Assembly (NCBI GenBank): GCA_028293225.1
Contig: JAQGPE010000804.1
Location: 1-6,257 of the forward strand
DNA: 6,257 nucleotides
From: Akkermansiaceae bacterium
GTDB taxonomy: Bacteria; Verrucomicrobiota; Verrucomicrobiia; Verrucomicrobiales; Akkermansiaceae
Direction of reading: 5' to 3'
Part shown: in pieces, positions 5,461 to 6,257 of the stretch
Numbering within the stretch: the first letter of the stretch is position 1
How the letters are laid out: each line of letters begins with the position of its first letter
The notes under the pieces: generated by a model
The model's database searches: none
What the model was told of the DNA's origin: nothing
Seen by the model: the letters and a program-made list of their open reading frames with translations, nothing else
Program-made: the position numbers and the translations under genes

Positions 5461-6257
5461 CGGTCAGGCGCAGACGATGAGATCTGCGCTTTTTTGGCGG
5501 CCTTCTTTTTGAAGAAGCGCCGCCAGCTCAAGGCAAGGCCGGTCCAGACCAGCACCACGGCGGCGAGAGTGGAAAGCCCTGCCAGCAACTGGCCCAGCCA
5601 GCCGCCGGCTTCACCAGTGTGAATCCAGCGCACCCAGTTGCGCAGGCGGCGGCCCAGCGACTGGCTTTCGAATTTCTCGGTCTTGGTGATCGCGGTGGTG
5701 GCCAGATTGATGGTGACGCTCTGACGGAGATCCGGACGGGCACGGTGGCTGTCGGAGATGGCGAAGACGGCGTCGCCACCTTTTGGCATCTGGAACTGGA
5801 TGCTCTGCCAGGCATTGCTGACGCCCTGGGCGACGGCGAAAGCGGCATTCCACCCGGCCGTCGAGGCTGGCCAGACGGCCGGGGCCTGGGGACCCCGGCC
5901 TCCGCCACCGCCGCCCCCTTCACGGCGGGCCATGCCGCCTTCCGGGGAGGCTCCACCTTCACGGCGGCGCCGGCCTTCTCCGCCCTCGGGGCGGAGCGCT
6001 CCGTCGGCCTGCTGGGCCAGGTTCTCAGTTCCGCCTTCGCGATGACGGCGGCCTTCTCCACGAGGGCGGTCGCCCTCCGGGCGTGAAGCGTTCTCCGGTT
6101 GAGCTACGTCACTTCCCGTAGAATCAGCCGGCGCGCCTTCCTCACGACGGCGGCGGCCTTCGCCGCGGAGCCTTTCGCCTTCAGTTCCGCCCGTCTGGGC
6201 AACCTCCCCTTCCCCACCCTCGCGACGCGGGCGATCGCCCTGGCCTTCGGTAGGACG
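5448..6257 (-). CDS. PepSY-associated transmembrane-helix protein, C-terminal 269 residues
   Basis: The frame is open from the right edge to the TGA at 5450-5448, so the start lies outside the window. Numbering from the first visible residue, about 1-122 is an Arg/Gly/Glu-rich repeat tract. Residues 135-203 form a small alpha/beta region that begins at GWNAAF. Then come LRNWVRWIHTGEAGGWLGQ (about 205-223) and one strong membrane helix (about 221-245, LLAGLSTLAAVVLVWTG), followed by WRRFFKKKAAKK. 'RW-x-HTGE...G...G', a helix and W-x-TG is the hallmark C-terminus of PepSY-TM proteins (iron-regulated membrane proteins, PiuB/FsrB-like). The basic tail implies a cytoplasmic C-terminus, which places the preceding domain and the repeat tract in the periplasm. 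Relatives often sit near TonB-dependent receptors and some are linked to siderophore-iron reduction; that role is inference here. An internal ATG at 5933 would give a 161-residue protein, but the coding-like frame continues upstream, so it is probably not the start. Confidence 0.85.
   Translation of the reverse strand, partial: RPTEGQGDRPRREGGEGEVAQTGGTEGERLRGEGRRRREEGAPADSTGSDVAQPENASRPEGDRPRGEGRRHREGGTENLAQQADGALRPEGGEGRRRREGGASPEGGMARREGGGGGGGRGPQAPAVWPASTAGWNAAFAVAQGVSNAWQSIQFQMPKGGDAVFAISDSHRARPDLRQSVTINLATTAITKTEKFESQSLGRRLRNWVRWIHTGEAGGWLGQLLAGLSTLAAVVLVWTGLALSWRRFFKKKAAKKAQISSSAPDRKEK
5910..6257 (-). repeat. Degenerate in-frame Arg/Gly/Glu-rich repeat tract within the PepSY-TM gene
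   Basis: The coding strand contains three copies of the octapeptide GEGRR(R/H)RE at 6164-6141, 6059-6036 and 5981-5958 (35 and 26 codons apart). Each is followed by (G/E)G and, in two copies, preceded by an R-P-E-G-rich element. The stretches between them are short and enriched in Ala, Gln, Asn and Asp (with VAQ, LAQQ and similar). A related R-R-E-G-G occurs near the right edge at about 6224-6213, and another (ARREGG) leads into a run of seven glycines that ends at about 5898. Copies one and three encode the identical octapeptide but differ at four of eight codons, all synonymously. The tract may extend beyond the right edge. Confidence 0.8.

Noticed and set aside
5931..5933. Internal ATG as the true start of the PepSY-TM protein
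   Set aside because: The frame stays open for 108 more codons to the window edge with a structured repeat pattern, and a 161-residue product would begin in the middle of the repeat tract.
5619..6086. Plus-strand open frames opposite the PepSY-TM gene, rich in Ala/Pro/Arg
   Set aside because: They are the complement of the Gly/Arg/Glu repeat; the minus strand gives a sensible domain and membrane helix.

Overview
This is a GC-rich, gene-dense bacterial window whose identifiable genes are mostly housekeeping. I think the source is a member of the Verrucomicrobiota (PVC group), with moderate confidence. The reasons are the tyrA-aroA-cmk-plsC gene order, an IF-1-like paralog, the style of the small lipoprotein, and the absence of Shine-Dalgarno sequences in front of the genes. 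No 16S rRNA or other decisive marker is present. I see no tRNA or rRNA gene, insertion sequence or CRISPR array.

Left part, minus strand (about 3044 down to 1): a compact operon, transcribed right to left. It holds tyrA (prephenate dehydrogenase), aroA (EPSP synthase), cmk (CMP kinase) and the first 31 codons of a plsC-like acyltransferase, which runs off the left edge. tyrA and aroA overlap by an ATGA, aroA and cmk are 15 bases apart, and cmk and plsC are 33 bases apart. The operon combines aromatic amino acid synthesis with CMP phosphorylation (towards CDP/dCDP and CDP-diacylglycerol) and phospholipid acylation.

Middle (3045-3770): a rho-independent terminator separates tyrA from an upstream minus-strand gene for a small predicted lipoprotein of unknown function. 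That gene has a plausible sigma-70-type promoter. It is divergent from a plus-strand gene for a 72-residue IF-1-like protein. This protein keeps the OB-fold core but lacks the basic loop that canonical IF-1 puts into the ribosomal A site.

Right part: a 445-residue soluble TPR-type protein on the plus strand ends at a strong hairpin terminator. The stop codon of a convergent minus-strand gene lies inside that hairpin. The convergent gene encodes the C-terminal 269 residues of a PepSY-associated membrane protein and runs off the right edge. Its visible upstream portion is a degenerate Arg/Gly/Glu-rich repeat tract, the oddest coding feature here.

I found no convincing new multi-gene system. 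The leads most worth following are the reduced IF-1 paralog, the RGE-rich insert in the PepSY protein, and the consistent lack of Shine-Dalgarno motifs.
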